Positions 23,481 through 31,522 of a stretch of 64,000 nucleotides of DNA are shown here, one piece after another (within the stretch, counting starts at the first letter, position 1; every line of letters begins with the position of its first letter). The DNA comes from Bradyrhizobium sp. Arg816. GTDB lineage: Bacteria > Pseudomonadota > Alphaproteobacteria > Rhizobiales > Xanthobacteraceae. A program made the translations under genes and the position numbers. Below the pieces are notes generated by a model. The model did no database searches. It was not told the DNA's origin and saw nothing but the letters and a program-made list of their open reading frames with translations. Where the stretch lies: assembly GCF_029989365.1 (NCBI RefSeq), contig NZ_JAPRAQ010000019.1, positions 95,476 to 159,475 of the forward strand, given 5' to 3'.

Positions 23481-23506
23481 GCCTCTCCCCGCGCCAGCGG
23501 GGAGAG
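23481..23506. terminator. CTCCCC/GGGGAG hairpin between binding protein and permease
   Basis: Perfect 11-bp stem CCTCTCCCCGC/GCGGGGAGAGG with a four-base loop, inside the minus-strand operon between the binding-protein stop and the permease start. It may act as an attenuator or RNA-end stabiliser rather than a full terminator. Confidence 0.6.
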
Positions 23507-23519
23507 GAAGAAAGAAGAT

Positions 23520-24905
23520 TTAGCCTGCAACCTGCTTGATGCGGACGATCAACTCGTCGACGGCCTTGTCGACCGGGACCTTTTCGCTGACGACCCGGTT
23601 CATCGCCTTGGCCCAGACGTTCTCGTTGTTGAGGATCGTGAACTTCCAGTTCTTGGTGAAGTCGAACGCGGCGGTGCCGCCGGTGAACTGGGCGTAGACC
23701 GCCTTGCGGTGCTTGTCGGCCTGCCAGAACGGGCTGGCCTGGCTTTCCTTGGTCACCGGGAACCAGCGGCCGAGCGCGCCCTCGATATAGGGGCGAACAT
23801 TCTCTTCCTGGAGCAGGAAGCTGATGAACTGCTTGGCCTCGGCCTTGTTCTTGGCCGCGGTGAACACCAGCCCGGTCTTGACGTCCGAGCGGTAGCGGAT
23901 GGTCGAACCATCCGGCGCCTTCGGGAAGGACGCCGTGACGATGTCCTGCTCATAGGCCTTCTTGCCGGCGTCGCGCTGCTCCTGCGTGAGAGCCTGGTTC
24001 TGCGAGTCCTCAAACCACTTCGCGGCGATCGAGATCGTGAAGTTGTGGGTCATCACGATGGTCTTGTTGTGGAAGGCGACATTGTTGTCGGGGTCCTTCC
24101 AGGTTGTGGAGGAGGGCGGCGTGCAGCCCTTGATATAGGTGTCGGTGTAATCCTTCAGCGCGCTGATCAGATTCTCGCGCACCTTGGGATCGTCGACCAG
24201 GAGCTTGCCATCGTCGTCGACCAGCTTGACGTGGTAGGCGTCCATGAAGGTGTAGAACGACTGGAAGGCGTCGGTGGATTCCACGCCCATCGGCTGGCCG
24301 ACGCCGTAGATGCGCTGGCCGGTGGCTTTGCGGATACCCGGCTGGACCTTGTCGCACCAGAACGTCCAGTAGCCCGCCCAATCGGTCGGGATGTCGGCGA
24401 GCTTGAAGCCGGCCTTCTCCAGCATGTCGTTCCAGATCTCGACATGCATGCTCTGCTGCTTCAGCGGGAAGCCGTAATAGGCCTTCTTCTTGGTGACGTC
24501 GTTGTAGAGGATCGACGCGTCGAGCGTGTTCTGCACGAACCGGCCCTTGATCGGCTCCATGACGTCCGTGAGGTCCTCGAGCTTGCCCTCATAGGCCCAC
24601 TTGCCCTGCGCCTGCACGTCGTAGGAATCGGAATAGGCAACATCGGGCACGGTGCCGGCATCGAGCGCGGCGACCGTCTTCGGAATCATGTCCTGGATCG
24701 CGTACTGCGACAATTCGACCTTGATGCCGGTCTTGGCTTCGAACTTCTTGATCGTCTCGATCAGCGCGTCGTCTTCGGACCGATAGAAGCCCTTGCCCCA
24801 CCAGACCGTGATCGTCTTCTGCTGCGCAAAGGCGGGTGCAGTGGCCGCAAAAAGCCCAACCGCAGCGACCGCCAATGATACTGCGCCAATAACCTTGGAT
24901 CTCAC
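23520..24905 (-). CDS. ABC sugar-type solute-binding protein
   Basis: 461 residues from a GTG start at 24905, chosen because a GAGGGAGA site lies six bases upstream; an in-frame TTG at 24920 is the alternative. A Sec signal peptide ends near AFAQ. The mature part is a family 1 extracellular solute-binding protein (TITVWWGKGFYRSEDDALIE; later VPDVAYSDSYDVQ). It would deliver a carbohydrate to the MalF/MalG-like permeases. The substrate is not evident. Confidence 0.9.
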   Translation of the reverse strand: MRSKVIGAVSLAVAAVGLFAATAPAFAQQKTITVWWGKGFYRSEDDALIETIKKFEAKTGIKVELSQYAIQDMIPKTVAALDAGTVPDVAYSDSYDVQAQGKWAYEGKLEDLTDVMEPIKGRFVQNTLDASILYNDVTKKKAYYGFPLKQQSMHVEIWNDMLEKAGFKLADIPTDWAGYWTFWCDKVQPGIRKATGQRIYGVGQPMGVESTDAFQSFYTFMDAYHVKLVDDDGKLLVDDPKVRENLISALKDYTDTYIKGCTPPSSTTWKDPDNNVAFHNKTIVMTHNFTISIAAKWFEDSQNQALTQEQRDAGKKAYEQDIVTASFPKAPDGSTIRYRSDVKTGLVFTAAKNKAEAKQFISFLLQEENVRPYIEGALGRWFPVTKESQASPFWQADKHRKAVYAQFTGGTAAFDFTKNWKFTILNNENVWAKAMNRVVSEKVPVDKAVDELIVRIKQVAG

Positions 24906-25113
24906 GTTTTTCTCCCTCAAACGGCCGGTGTTTTTAACCGGTCGTATAAAACACTAGCGCATGGCCGTCAGCCGATCTAGCGGCATCTTGTCAGACATAG
25001 GTCGTGGGGTGTGGGGCCAGCGGAGATGCTTAATCCGCGCATCGATCCAATCGCCGCATCAATTCGGCCGGATCAATTCGCGATGGTCCGGCAGCGCCGG
25101 ACGATCGCCGTCC

Positions 25114-27027
25114 TCAGTTGGACTTCGCGTTGTCCTTGGCGTTTTCCTTGGCATTCTCCGCCGTCGGCGAATCTGCCGGCGCAGGGTGCTTCTCGCCGGT
25201 GATGCGCCGCTTCAGGAGGTCCAGGAAGGGGGACGCCGCAGGCGACTGGCGGATCAGGCTTTCGGGGTCGGGGAAGACCAGCGGATCGTCCCAGGGACCC
25301 TGCACCATGAAGGGCAACTGAAAGCCGGACGTCGTATTGAGGCTCGCCACGCCCTTCATGTCGTATTCGCGCGTCGGCACCGAGGCGGTGCCCGTCAGCG
25401 TGATCTTCGCAGCCGGCCCCTCGATGCGGATGTCCTCGGCGGTGGCGATCCCATCGGAGAATTTCACCGCGATGGTGAGGGTGTCATAAGGGGTCGAGCC
25501 GTTGCGGAAATTGCCGCCACCCGACAGCGGCCGCCGCTCCAGCCGCTTCAGGAGCTGCTCGGCGTTGAAGCCCGAGATCGCACCGTCGTGCCCGGTCACG
25601 GTGGCAGTGCCGTCGAGCGACTGCACGAGGCCGAACGGGCTGGAGCCGGAGGCCAGCAGCGAGACGTTGATGTTGCCGCGGCCGGACAGCTTGTTGAGGC
25701 CGAACAATTCGGAGGCGCAGGCCTGAAGATCGACATCGGTGAACTGGAATTGCGCCTTGACGTCGGCGACGGTGTCGGAGCGCGCGATCCCGAACGAGCC
25801 CTTGGCGATGCCGCCATAGACCTGAGCTTCGCCGACGGAGAGCGCCAGCGTGCCGTTGCGCAGATTGGCGCCGATCGCGGTGCGGCCGAGCTTCGACGAC
25901 CCGACTGTCAGCCTGGCTGCCGACAGGCGCATGTCGAGGTCGGTGGTCGAAAGCCCGTTGAGATCGAACAGCTGCCTGTTCCAGTCGCGGGCGCCGCTGG
26001 CGAGCAGGCGGAAGGTCGAGATATAAGGCGTGAAGTCGAGCGCGTCGGCGGCAAGCGTCGCTTGCAGCGTCTGCCGGCCGTTATTGGCGTAGGTCATCAC
26101 GCCCTCGGCGGTGTTGCCGTCGAGCTCGACATTGACGTTGGTGAGCGCGATCGAGGCGCCGACGACATTGGCGCGCGCCTTCAGCGCGAAACGGCCGAAG
26201 CCGCCGCTGCCGGGCTGCGGCTGACCGGTCCAGCGCAGCGCGTTGCGCAAGGACGGGCTGTCGATGGTGAGCGTGCCTTCCATCATCGGGCTGGTGCGGT
26301 TGGCGACGCTGCCGTCGAAGGCAAGCTTGAGCGGGGCGCTGGCGATCCGCGCCTTCAGCCCGGAGCGGTCGCCGGAGAGGGCGGCGACGAAATCGGCGAA
26401 GCTGATCGAGCCGTCGACGCGCTCGCCGCGCCAGTCGAATTGTCCGGTCGCGGCGAAGGACCGCGAGATCGAGGGCCAGGCCAGCGACAGGTCGATGTCC
26501 TCGAACTTCTCGGGGGCGTGGGTGGTGGCGTCCTCGTAATTGAGCACACCGTCCTGGATTCTGATCTCGGAGAACGACACCTGGTTGTCGGCGCCCGGCT
26601 TCATGGTGCGCGCAATGGTCTGGATGAAGGGCGTCCAGTTGCTTTCGCCATCCTGCTTCAGGCTGACATGGATGCGCGGCCGCAGCAGGGTCAGGTCGGC
26701 GATCTCGAACCGCTGCAGCAGCAGCGGCAGCAGCCGGAGATTGGCGGTGAGCACGTCGACATGGAGCGCGGGATCGCTGGTGCCGCCGCCCTTCAGGCCG
26801 ACGTCATGGAAGGAAATGTAGCTCGCCGGCAGCAGCGAAATGTCGATGCTGCCTGCCACGCTGAGCTCGAGCCCGGTGACGTCGCGGATCTGCGTTTCCA
26901 CCGCCTTGCGCAGCGCGTCGCGGTTGATGAGCCAGGAGGTCGCGATCAGGGCGATCAGCGCGAGGCCGAGCAGCGCCGCGATCGGCGTCCCGAGGCGCTT
27001 CATTCCTTGGGCCATGGTCAATGGCAT
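25114..27027 (-). CDS. AsmA family protein
   Basis: 637 residues. An N-terminal membrane helix (~10-30) is followed by a long beta-rich AsmA domain; a second conserved block near residues 470-560 (LDGTATVTGHDGAISGFNAE, then LSGGGNFRNGSTPYDTL) is typical of AsmA_2. AsmA-like proteins sit in the envelope and are linked to lipid traffic and outer-membrane assembly. The start is uncertain among three close Met codons (27027, 27015, 27003). The tail is Ala/Glu/Asn/Lys-rich. Confidence 0.88.
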   Translation of the reverse strand: MPLTMAQGMKRLGTPIAALLGLALIALIATSWLINRDALRKAVETQIRDVTGLELSVAGSIDISLLPASYISFHDVGLKGGGTSDPALHVDVLTANLRLLPLLLQRFEIADLTLLRPRIHVSLKQDGESNWTPFIQTIARTMKPGADNQVSFSEIRIQDGVLNYEDATTHAPEKFEDIDLSLAWPSISRSFAATGQFDWRGERVDGSISFADFVAALSGDRSGLKARIASAPLKLAFDGSVANRTSPMMEGTLTIDSPSLRNALRWTGQPQPGSGGFGRFALKARANVVGASIALTNVNVELDGNTAEGVMTYANNGRQTLQATLAADALDFTPYISTFRLLASGARDWNRQLFDLNGLSTTDLDMRLSAARLTVGSSKLGRTAIGANLRNGTLALSVGEAQVYGGIAKGSFGIARSDTVADVKAQFQFTDVDLQACASELFGLNKLSGRGNINVSLLASGSSPFGLVQSLDGTATVTGHDGAISGFNAEQLLKRLERRPLSGGGNFRNGSTPYDTLTIAVKFSDGIATAEDIRIEGPAAKITLTGTASVPTREYDMKGVASLNTTSGFQLPFMVQGPWDDPLVFPDPESLIRQSPAASPFLDLLKRRITGEKHPAPADSPTAENAKENAKDNAKSN

Positions 27028-27285
27028 GTCCTGATCGGGTTGGTCGCTGGAGCCAGAAGGGCGGACCGGAAACCTGCGTGCCCACGCCCAACCCCCGCAA
27101 CTTGATGGGTTTTCTTGTCGCTTTCAAGGCCGCGGACGGCTCTGCCCACGGCGTGGGCAGCTTCTATCACCGGACCGCGGAACGGAGAACCCCGTATCAT
27201 TGACGGCTTTGGAGGATTTCGCCTAATAATCGCCGCCAATGAGGCGCGACGCCTGCCAGCCGAAGGTTCAGTCGAGGTTTTTTGC

Positions 27286-27993
27286 ATGAACAAGGTCTAT
27301 CCCGACGCCAAGTCGGCTCTTGAGGGCGTTCTCAAGGACAACATGATGATCATGTCGGGCGGCTTCGGCCTCTGCGGCATCGCCGAGGAGCTGTCGGACG
27401 CGATCCGCGAATCCGGCGTCAAGGGCCTGACGGTCGTCTCCAACAATGCCGGCGTCGACGGCATCGGCCTCAGCCGCCTGCTCGAAACCCGCCAGATCAA
27501 GAAGATGATCTCGTCCTATGTCGGCGAGAACAAGCTGTTCGCCCAGCAATTCCTGGCCGGCGAACTGGAACTCGAATTCAATCCGCAGGGCACGCTGGCC
27601 GAGCGCATCCGCGCCGGCGGCGCCGGTATCCCGGCCTTCTACACCAAGACCGGCGTCGGCACGCTGATCGCCGAAGGCAAGGAAGTGAAGGAGTTCGACG
27701 GCGAGAAGTACCTGATGGAGCGCGGCCTGTTCGCCGACCTCGCCATCGTCCACGCCTGGAAGGGCGACACCGCCGGCAACCTGATCTACCGCAAGACCGC
27801 GCGCAACTTTAACCCGATGATGGCGACCGCCGCCAAGATCACGGTCGCCGAGGTCGAGCATCTGGTTCCGGCCGGTGAACTCAATCCCGACCACATCCAC
27901 ACGCCCGGCATCTTCGTGAAGCGCATCGTCGAGGTCGGTACGGCCAAGAAGCGCATCGAATTCCGCAACACCCGTCCGCGCACCGCCGCTTAA
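27286..27993 (+). CDS. scoA: 3-oxoacid CoA-transferase subunit A
   Basis: 235 residues. The CoA-binding motif MMIMSGGFGLCGIAEEL is intact. With subunit B it moves CoA from succinyl-CoA to acetoacetate, the entry step for ketone body or polyhydroxybutyrate-derived acetoacetate. The start MNKVYPDAKSALEG at 27286 matches the usual N-terminus of the family; an upstream in-frame extension to 27115 has no family character. Subunit B begins 16 bp after the stop. Confidence 0.93.
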   Translation: MNKVYPDAKSALEGVLKDNMMIMSGGFGLCGIAEELSDAIRESGVKGLTVVSNNAGVDGIGLSRLLETRQIKKMISSYVGENKLFAQQFLAGELELEFNPQGTLAERIRAGGAGIPAFYTKTGVGTLIAEGKEVKEFDGEKYLMERGLFADLAIVHAWKGDTAGNLIYRKTARNFNPMMATAAKITVAEVEHLVPAGELNPDHIHTPGIFVKRIVEVGTAKKRIEFRNTRPRTAA

Positions 27994-28009
27994 GCGTCAG
28001 GAGACTCAC

Positions 28010-28660
28010 ATGGCCTGGACCCGTGAACAGATGGCTGCGCGCGCCGCCAAGGAACTGCGCGACGGCTACTACGTCAATCTCGGCATCGGCATCCCGACGC
28101 TGGTCTCGAACTTCATCCCCGACGGGGTCGATGTCAGCCTCCAGAGCGAGAACGGCATGCTCGGCATGGGACCGTTCCCCTATGAGGACGAGGTGGATGC
28201 CGACCTCATCAATGCCGGCAAGCAGACCGTGAGCGAGCTGCCGTCGACCTCGTATTTCTCGAGCGCGGATTCCTTCGGGATGATCCGCGGTGGCCACATG
28301 GATCTGTCGATCCTCGGCGCCATGCAGGTGGCCCAGAACGGCGATCTCGCCAACTGGATGATCCCCGGCAAGATGGTCAAGGGCATGGGCGGCGCGATGG
28401 ATCTCGTCGCCGGCGTCAAGCGCGTCGTCGTCGTGATGGAGCATTCGGCCAAGGACGGCTCGAAGCTGCTGAAGAAGTGCAATCTGCCGCTGACCGGCGA
28501 GCGCGTGGTCGACATGGTCGTCACCGATCTCGCCGTCTTCACCATCGACAAGCATGGCGACGGCGGTATGGCCCTGATCGAGCTCGCCGACGGCGTCTCG
28601 CTCGACGAGGTCAAGGCCAAGACCGAAGCCGAATTCCGCGTCGCGCTGAAGAATACGTAA
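28010..28660 (+). CDS. scoB: 3-oxoacid CoA-transferase subunit B
   Basis: 216 residues. The catalytic glutamate lies in the SENG motif (LQSENGMLGMGPFP, near residue 50), which forms the enzyme-CoA thioester. Another hallmark is GGAMDLVAGVKRVVVVMEH. It pairs with the preceding subunit A and has a good AGGAGA site. A clear terminator follows 23 bp after the stop, so scoAB is a closed two-gene operon. Confidence 0.94.
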   Translation: MAWTREQMAARAAKELRDGYYVNLGIGIPTLVSNFIPDGVDVSLQSENGMLGMGPFPYEDEVDADLINAGKQTVSELPSTSYFSSADSFGMIRGGHMDLSILGAMQVAQNGDLANWMIPGKMVKGMGGAMDLVAGVKRVVVVMEHSAKDGSKLLKKCNLPLTGERVVDMVVTDLAVFTIDKHGDGGMALIELADGVSLDEVKAKTEAEFRVALKNT

Positions 28661-28683
28661 GAGAGCAGTCTCGAATGATTGTG

Positions 28684-28716
28684 AAATGGCCGGGCTTCGT
28701 CCCGGCCATTTTCGTT
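28684..28716 (+). terminator. rho-independent terminator of scoAB
   Basis: Perfect 11-bp stem AAATGGCCGGG/CCCGGCCATTT with a six-base loop, then TCGTTT. Confidence 0.82.
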
Positions 28717-28773
28717 TGAGGAGTAGCCCGGGCGGGGCGTTGTTTGACGCTCGCGCCTCCCGCATTTGACGCT

Positions 28774-28875
28774 GTCATGCCCCGCGAAGGCGGGGCATCC
28801 AGTACGCCGCGGCCTATCGATTCCAGCACAACCGTCTCGGAGCACTGGATTGCCCGCCTTCGCGGGCAACGACAG
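28774..28875. repeat. GTCATGCCCCGCGAAGGCGG palindromic element
   Basis: About 100 bp composed of a short hairpin (GCCCCGC..GCGGGGC) at one end, a related hairpin (GCCCGCC..GCGGGC) at the other and CCAGT/ACTGG inner arms. It resembles a dispersed Bradyrhizobium repeat and lies just beyond the nirV-like gene end. Confidence 0.65.
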
Positions 28876-28888
28876 CAGAGGCGTGCCG

Positions 28889-29769
28889 CTACGACCTCGC
28901 CGCCCACACCTTGCCCCACCGCGCCGACACGCTCGCGACCCATGACGGCTCCTCGCGCACCAGGCGGAAGCCGAGATTGGCGGGCGGTACGCCCTGCGCG
29001 CAGCCGCCGGCGCGAGCGTCGCGGATGAAGTCGGTGACGTAGGCGCGGTGCGCGCCCTCGGCTCGACGCGCACGCCGCAATTCACGGTCGGGCGGCCGGC
29101 ATTGCCGGCTTCGTCGATCCGCGAGCGCACGAAGCAGGTCGAGGTCCATTCCCAGACATTGCCGGCAATGTCCTCGATGCCGTGCTCGTTGGGGCCGAAC
29201 TTGCCGAACGGATGGGCCGTGGTGTCGGAGAAATCGCGCTCGGATTCACGCTCGTAACGGCTGATCCAGCGCTTTGAAGGATCGTCTGCGTCCACAGGCG
29301 CGCCGTCGTCCCTGAACCGGGAGCCTGCCGCAAAGGCCCATTCCGCGTCGCTCGGCAGGCGATAGGTGTGGCCGGTCTTGCGCGACAGCCAGCCCGCATA
29401 GGCCTGCGCATCGTGCCAGCTCACCTGCACCGCGGGACGATCAGACGCAATCGCGACGCCGCGATCGAGCGCCCGGCACGCGCTATCCTGCACGCAGAGC
29501 TCATAGTCGGATGACGAGACCTGGTGCCGCATGATGTGCAGCGGCCGGTTGAAGCGCATCGCGCGCAGCGGCACTTCGGCCTGTTGCCCGGCGCGGGTGA
29601 AATCGCCGGCCTCGCGATAGGAGAGACTGCCCGGCGCGACCCTGACGATGGCAGGCTCCGTCGCCGTGCCGTGGACCGCCATGTCCGAGACCAGCGGCGC
29701 CACGGCGATCGGCCCTGCGAGCCCGGCGGCGCAGGCGAGCAGCAGTTTCAGCTTGAATGCGATCAGCAT
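28889..29769 (-). pseudogene. nirV: nirV-like formylglycine-generating-enzyme family gene, frameshifted
   Basis: The first ~235 residues are a normal SUMF1/FGE domain: signal-like N-terminus, HIMRHQVSSSDYELCVQDSA, RLPSDAEWAFAAGS and EDIAGNVWEWTSTCF. Near 29060-29068 the family sequence jumps frame: after NCGVRVE the usual EGAHRAYVTDFIRDARAGG and PPANLGFRLVREE are found one frame over, ending at the TAG at 28889. A one-base loss (or two-base gain) explains it. NirV is encoded beside nirK in many denitrifiers and its role is unclear. Either the gene is recently broken or there is a sequence error. Confidence 0.8.
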
Positions 29770-29788
29770 GGTCGTCCCCCGAAGAAGG

Positions 29789-29814
29789 AAGGGGCCGGCG
29801 ATGACCGGCCCCTT
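29789..29814 (-). terminator. hairpin between nirK and nirV
   Basis: Perfect 10-bp stem AAGGGGCCGG/CCGGCCCCTT with a six-base loop, followed on the minus strand by CCTTCTTC. It could attenuate read-through from nirK into nirV. Confidence 0.6.
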
Positions 29815-29821
29815 GTCGCGT

Positions 29822-30928
29822 CTAGTTGGTGTTGGGAGCCGGTATCTCCGTGGGCGCCTTCACCTGGGTCATCAGATCGTCGTTCCACTTGCCTTCGACC
29901 TTGAAGTGCGCGGTGGCGCCGAGGTCGGCTGCCTCGATCAGATTATGCGTGACATAGGCGTAGATGCCGGGCTGCAGGAATTTGTAGAGCGCCGCTCCCG
30001 CGGAGCCGCCGCGGATGAACCAGGTCTCGAGCCCGGTCTCCGGCGCATTGGAGAATTTTCCGGTCTCCCAGACATAGTCGCCATGGCCGCCGATCAGATG
30101 CGGACGGCTGTCGCGATTGGCCTGCGAATGCACGATCAGCACGTTCTCGCCGACCTTGGCCGTCAACGCGTTCTTGCCGGTGAGCGCGCCGACCTTGCCG
30201 TTGAACACCACATGCGTGGGGATCAGCTTCTTCATCACCTCTTCGGTCTCGGTGAAGGCTTCGCCCGGCGAATCATAGGACTTGAAATTGCCCTTCTCGT
30301 CGCGCGGCACATACATGTCCTGCTCGCCGACATAGTAGACCTTGTCGTATTTCAGCGCGTGGCCCTTGCCGTCGTTCAGTCCGTCGCGCGGCAGCACCAT
30401 CACCGCGCCGTTCATGCCGGAGACGACATGCCAGGGGATCATCGGGCCGCCCGGGGCGCAGTGATAGACGAACACACCGGTCCGCGTTGCCTTCCAGCGC
30501 AGCACGACCTGCTCGCCGGGATTGACCAGCGTGAGCTCGGCGCCGCCGAGCGCGCCGGTCGCGGAGTGGAAGTCGATGTTGTGCGGCATGGTGTTGGTCG
30601 CGGGATTGACCAGCGTCACCTCGACGTAGTCGCCTTCATGCACGACCATCAGCGGGCCCGGCATCGAGCCGTTGAAGGTCATGGCCTGGAAGGTGGTGCC
30701 CTTGTCGTCGATGACGACCTTCTTCTCCTCGATGTTGAGCTTGAACTCGACGATCTTGGGCCCCTGCGTCGTGGCCTGCTCGTGCGCGTGCACGAAGGGC
30801 GGGGCGACCAGCTCGACCTTCTGCCGCGGCAGCTTGAGGTCGCCGGCGGCGAACGCGGGTGTCGCGAGCATCAGGGCGGTCGCGGCGGCGCCGATCAATG
30901 CGGCTCTGCGGGTGAACATCGGAAGCAT
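29822..30928 (-). CDS. nirK: copper-containing nitrite reductase
   Basis: 368-residue periplasmic enzyme reducing nitrite to nitric oxide. A twin-Arg signal (FTRRAALIGAAATAL) ends near AFA. Two cupredoxin domains hold all copper ligands: type 1 His116, Cys157, His167 and Met172 (VYHCAPGGPMIPWH); type 2 His121, His156 and His328 (YVTHNLIEA). Catalytic Asp100 (VVHEGDY) and His277 (RPHLIGGHGD) are present. Numbering is of the precursor. A TTG-N8-CAA site lies 60 bp upstream of the start, so low-oxygen/NO control is expected. Confidence 0.97.
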   Translation of the reverse strand: MLPMFTRRAALIGAAATALMLATPAFAAGDLKLPRQKVELVAPPFVHAHEQATTQGPKIVEFKLNIEEKKVVIDDKGTTFQAMTFNGSMPGPLMVVHEGDYVEVTLVNPATNTMPHNIDFHSATGALGGAELTLVNPGEQVVLRWKATRTGVFVYHCAPGGPMIPWHVVSGMNGAVMVLPRDGLNDGKGHALKYDKVYYVGEQDMYVPRDEKGNFKSYDSPGEAFTETEEVMKKLIPTHVVFNGKVGALTGKNALTAKVGENVLIVHSQANRDSRPHLIGGHGDYVWETGKFSNAPETGLETWFIRGGSAGAALYKFLQPGIYAYVTHNLIEAADLGATAHFKVEGKWNDDLMTQVKAPTEIPAPNTN

Positions 30929-30987
30929 CCTTCATCTGAAAGGGTTTTGATGACGGATGCAGTCTGCGCCTGTTACGGCAAGAGTGT

Positions 30988-31001
30988 TTGCGCTGCGACA
31001 A
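30988..31001 (-). promoter_or_regulatory. Crp/Fnr-type (NnrR/FixK) box before nirK
   Basis: TTGCGCTGCGACAA fits TTG-N8-CAA. Its centre is about 66 bp from the nirK start codon, which allows a class II promoter with a short leader. Confidence 0.8.
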
Positions 31002-31156
31002 GCTTTTGCCGAATTCGCCTCCGGTAAAATCCTTAGGAGGTTTGCCGAAGCGCGTATCGGCCGTGCGAAATGCACGACGTCGCGCGGCGTCAGTTGCGCC
31101 AGCGGCAAATCGTTCGCATGTTCAGCTGCGCTCGATTGTGAATCTATGGTTGTCGA

Positions 31157-31363
31157 TCAGAGAAGCTGGATCGCAATCCAGACCGTGCCCCAGACCGCGA
31201 GCGACAGCGCGGCGAAGATGGCGGCGGTGATCGCCAGCACCCGCATGAGATGACCTGCGCCGGCAGAATGTGCCGCGGGAACGGGACGAAAATCGTCGAA
31301 GCGCGGGATATGACCGCGAACGCCGGTGAGCCAGAGAACGAGATCGAGCGCGAGCGACGCCAT
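31157..31363 (-). CDS. small membrane protein of the denitrification block
   Basis: 68 residues. The N-terminus is moderately hydrophobic (LALDLVLWLTGVRGHIPRFD) and residues 41-68 form a clear membrane helix (RVLAITAAIFAALSLAVWGT). No family is recognised. It sits between nirK and hemN on the nirK strand, 228 bp ahead of nirK, and is not obviously co-transcribed with it. It may be a small accessory protein of denitrification; this rests on position alone. Confidence 0.5.
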   Translation of the reverse strand: MASLALDLVLWLTGVRGHIPRFDDFRPVPAAHSAGAGHLMRVLAITAAIFAALSLAVWGTVWIAIQLL

Positions 31364-31386
31364 GGCCTATCTCCAGTGAGTCATGA

Positions 31387-31400
31387 TTGAACGTGATCAT
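31387..31400. promoter_or_regulatory. weak FixK-like site before hemN
   Basis: TTGAACGTGATCAT matches the FixK/FNR consensus (TTGAN6TCAA) except for the last base. It lies 37 bp before the better hemN box and may be a second site or chance. Confidence 0.35.
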
Positions 31401-31423
31401 GGCTCCGATCCGGCGCTCGGACT

Positions 31424-31437
31424 TTGAGCGAGCGCAA
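31424..31437 (+). promoter_or_regulatory. Crp/Fnr-type (NnrR/FixK) box before hemN
   Basis: TTGAGCGAGCGCAA fits TTG-N8-CAA and lies about 92 bp (centre) before the hemN start, which would give a leader of about 50 bases if the promoter is class II. Confidence 0.7.
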
Positions 31438-31522
31438 GGTGGTCCGCCCGAAAACGCGTCATCCAATGCTAACAGGGATTTGCCGCGCCACCGCGTGGCA
31501 TCGATTTACGAATGGGTGAGAT

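Noticed and set aside
24961..27105. Open frame of 714 codons opposite the AsmA gene
   Set aside because: No domain, biased composition, and complete overlap with a recognised protein on the other strand.
28180..28888. Long C-terminal extension of the nirV-like frame into the CoA-transferase region
   Set aside because: The extension is the wrong-frame product of the frameshift. The family sequence continues in another frame and stops at 28889.
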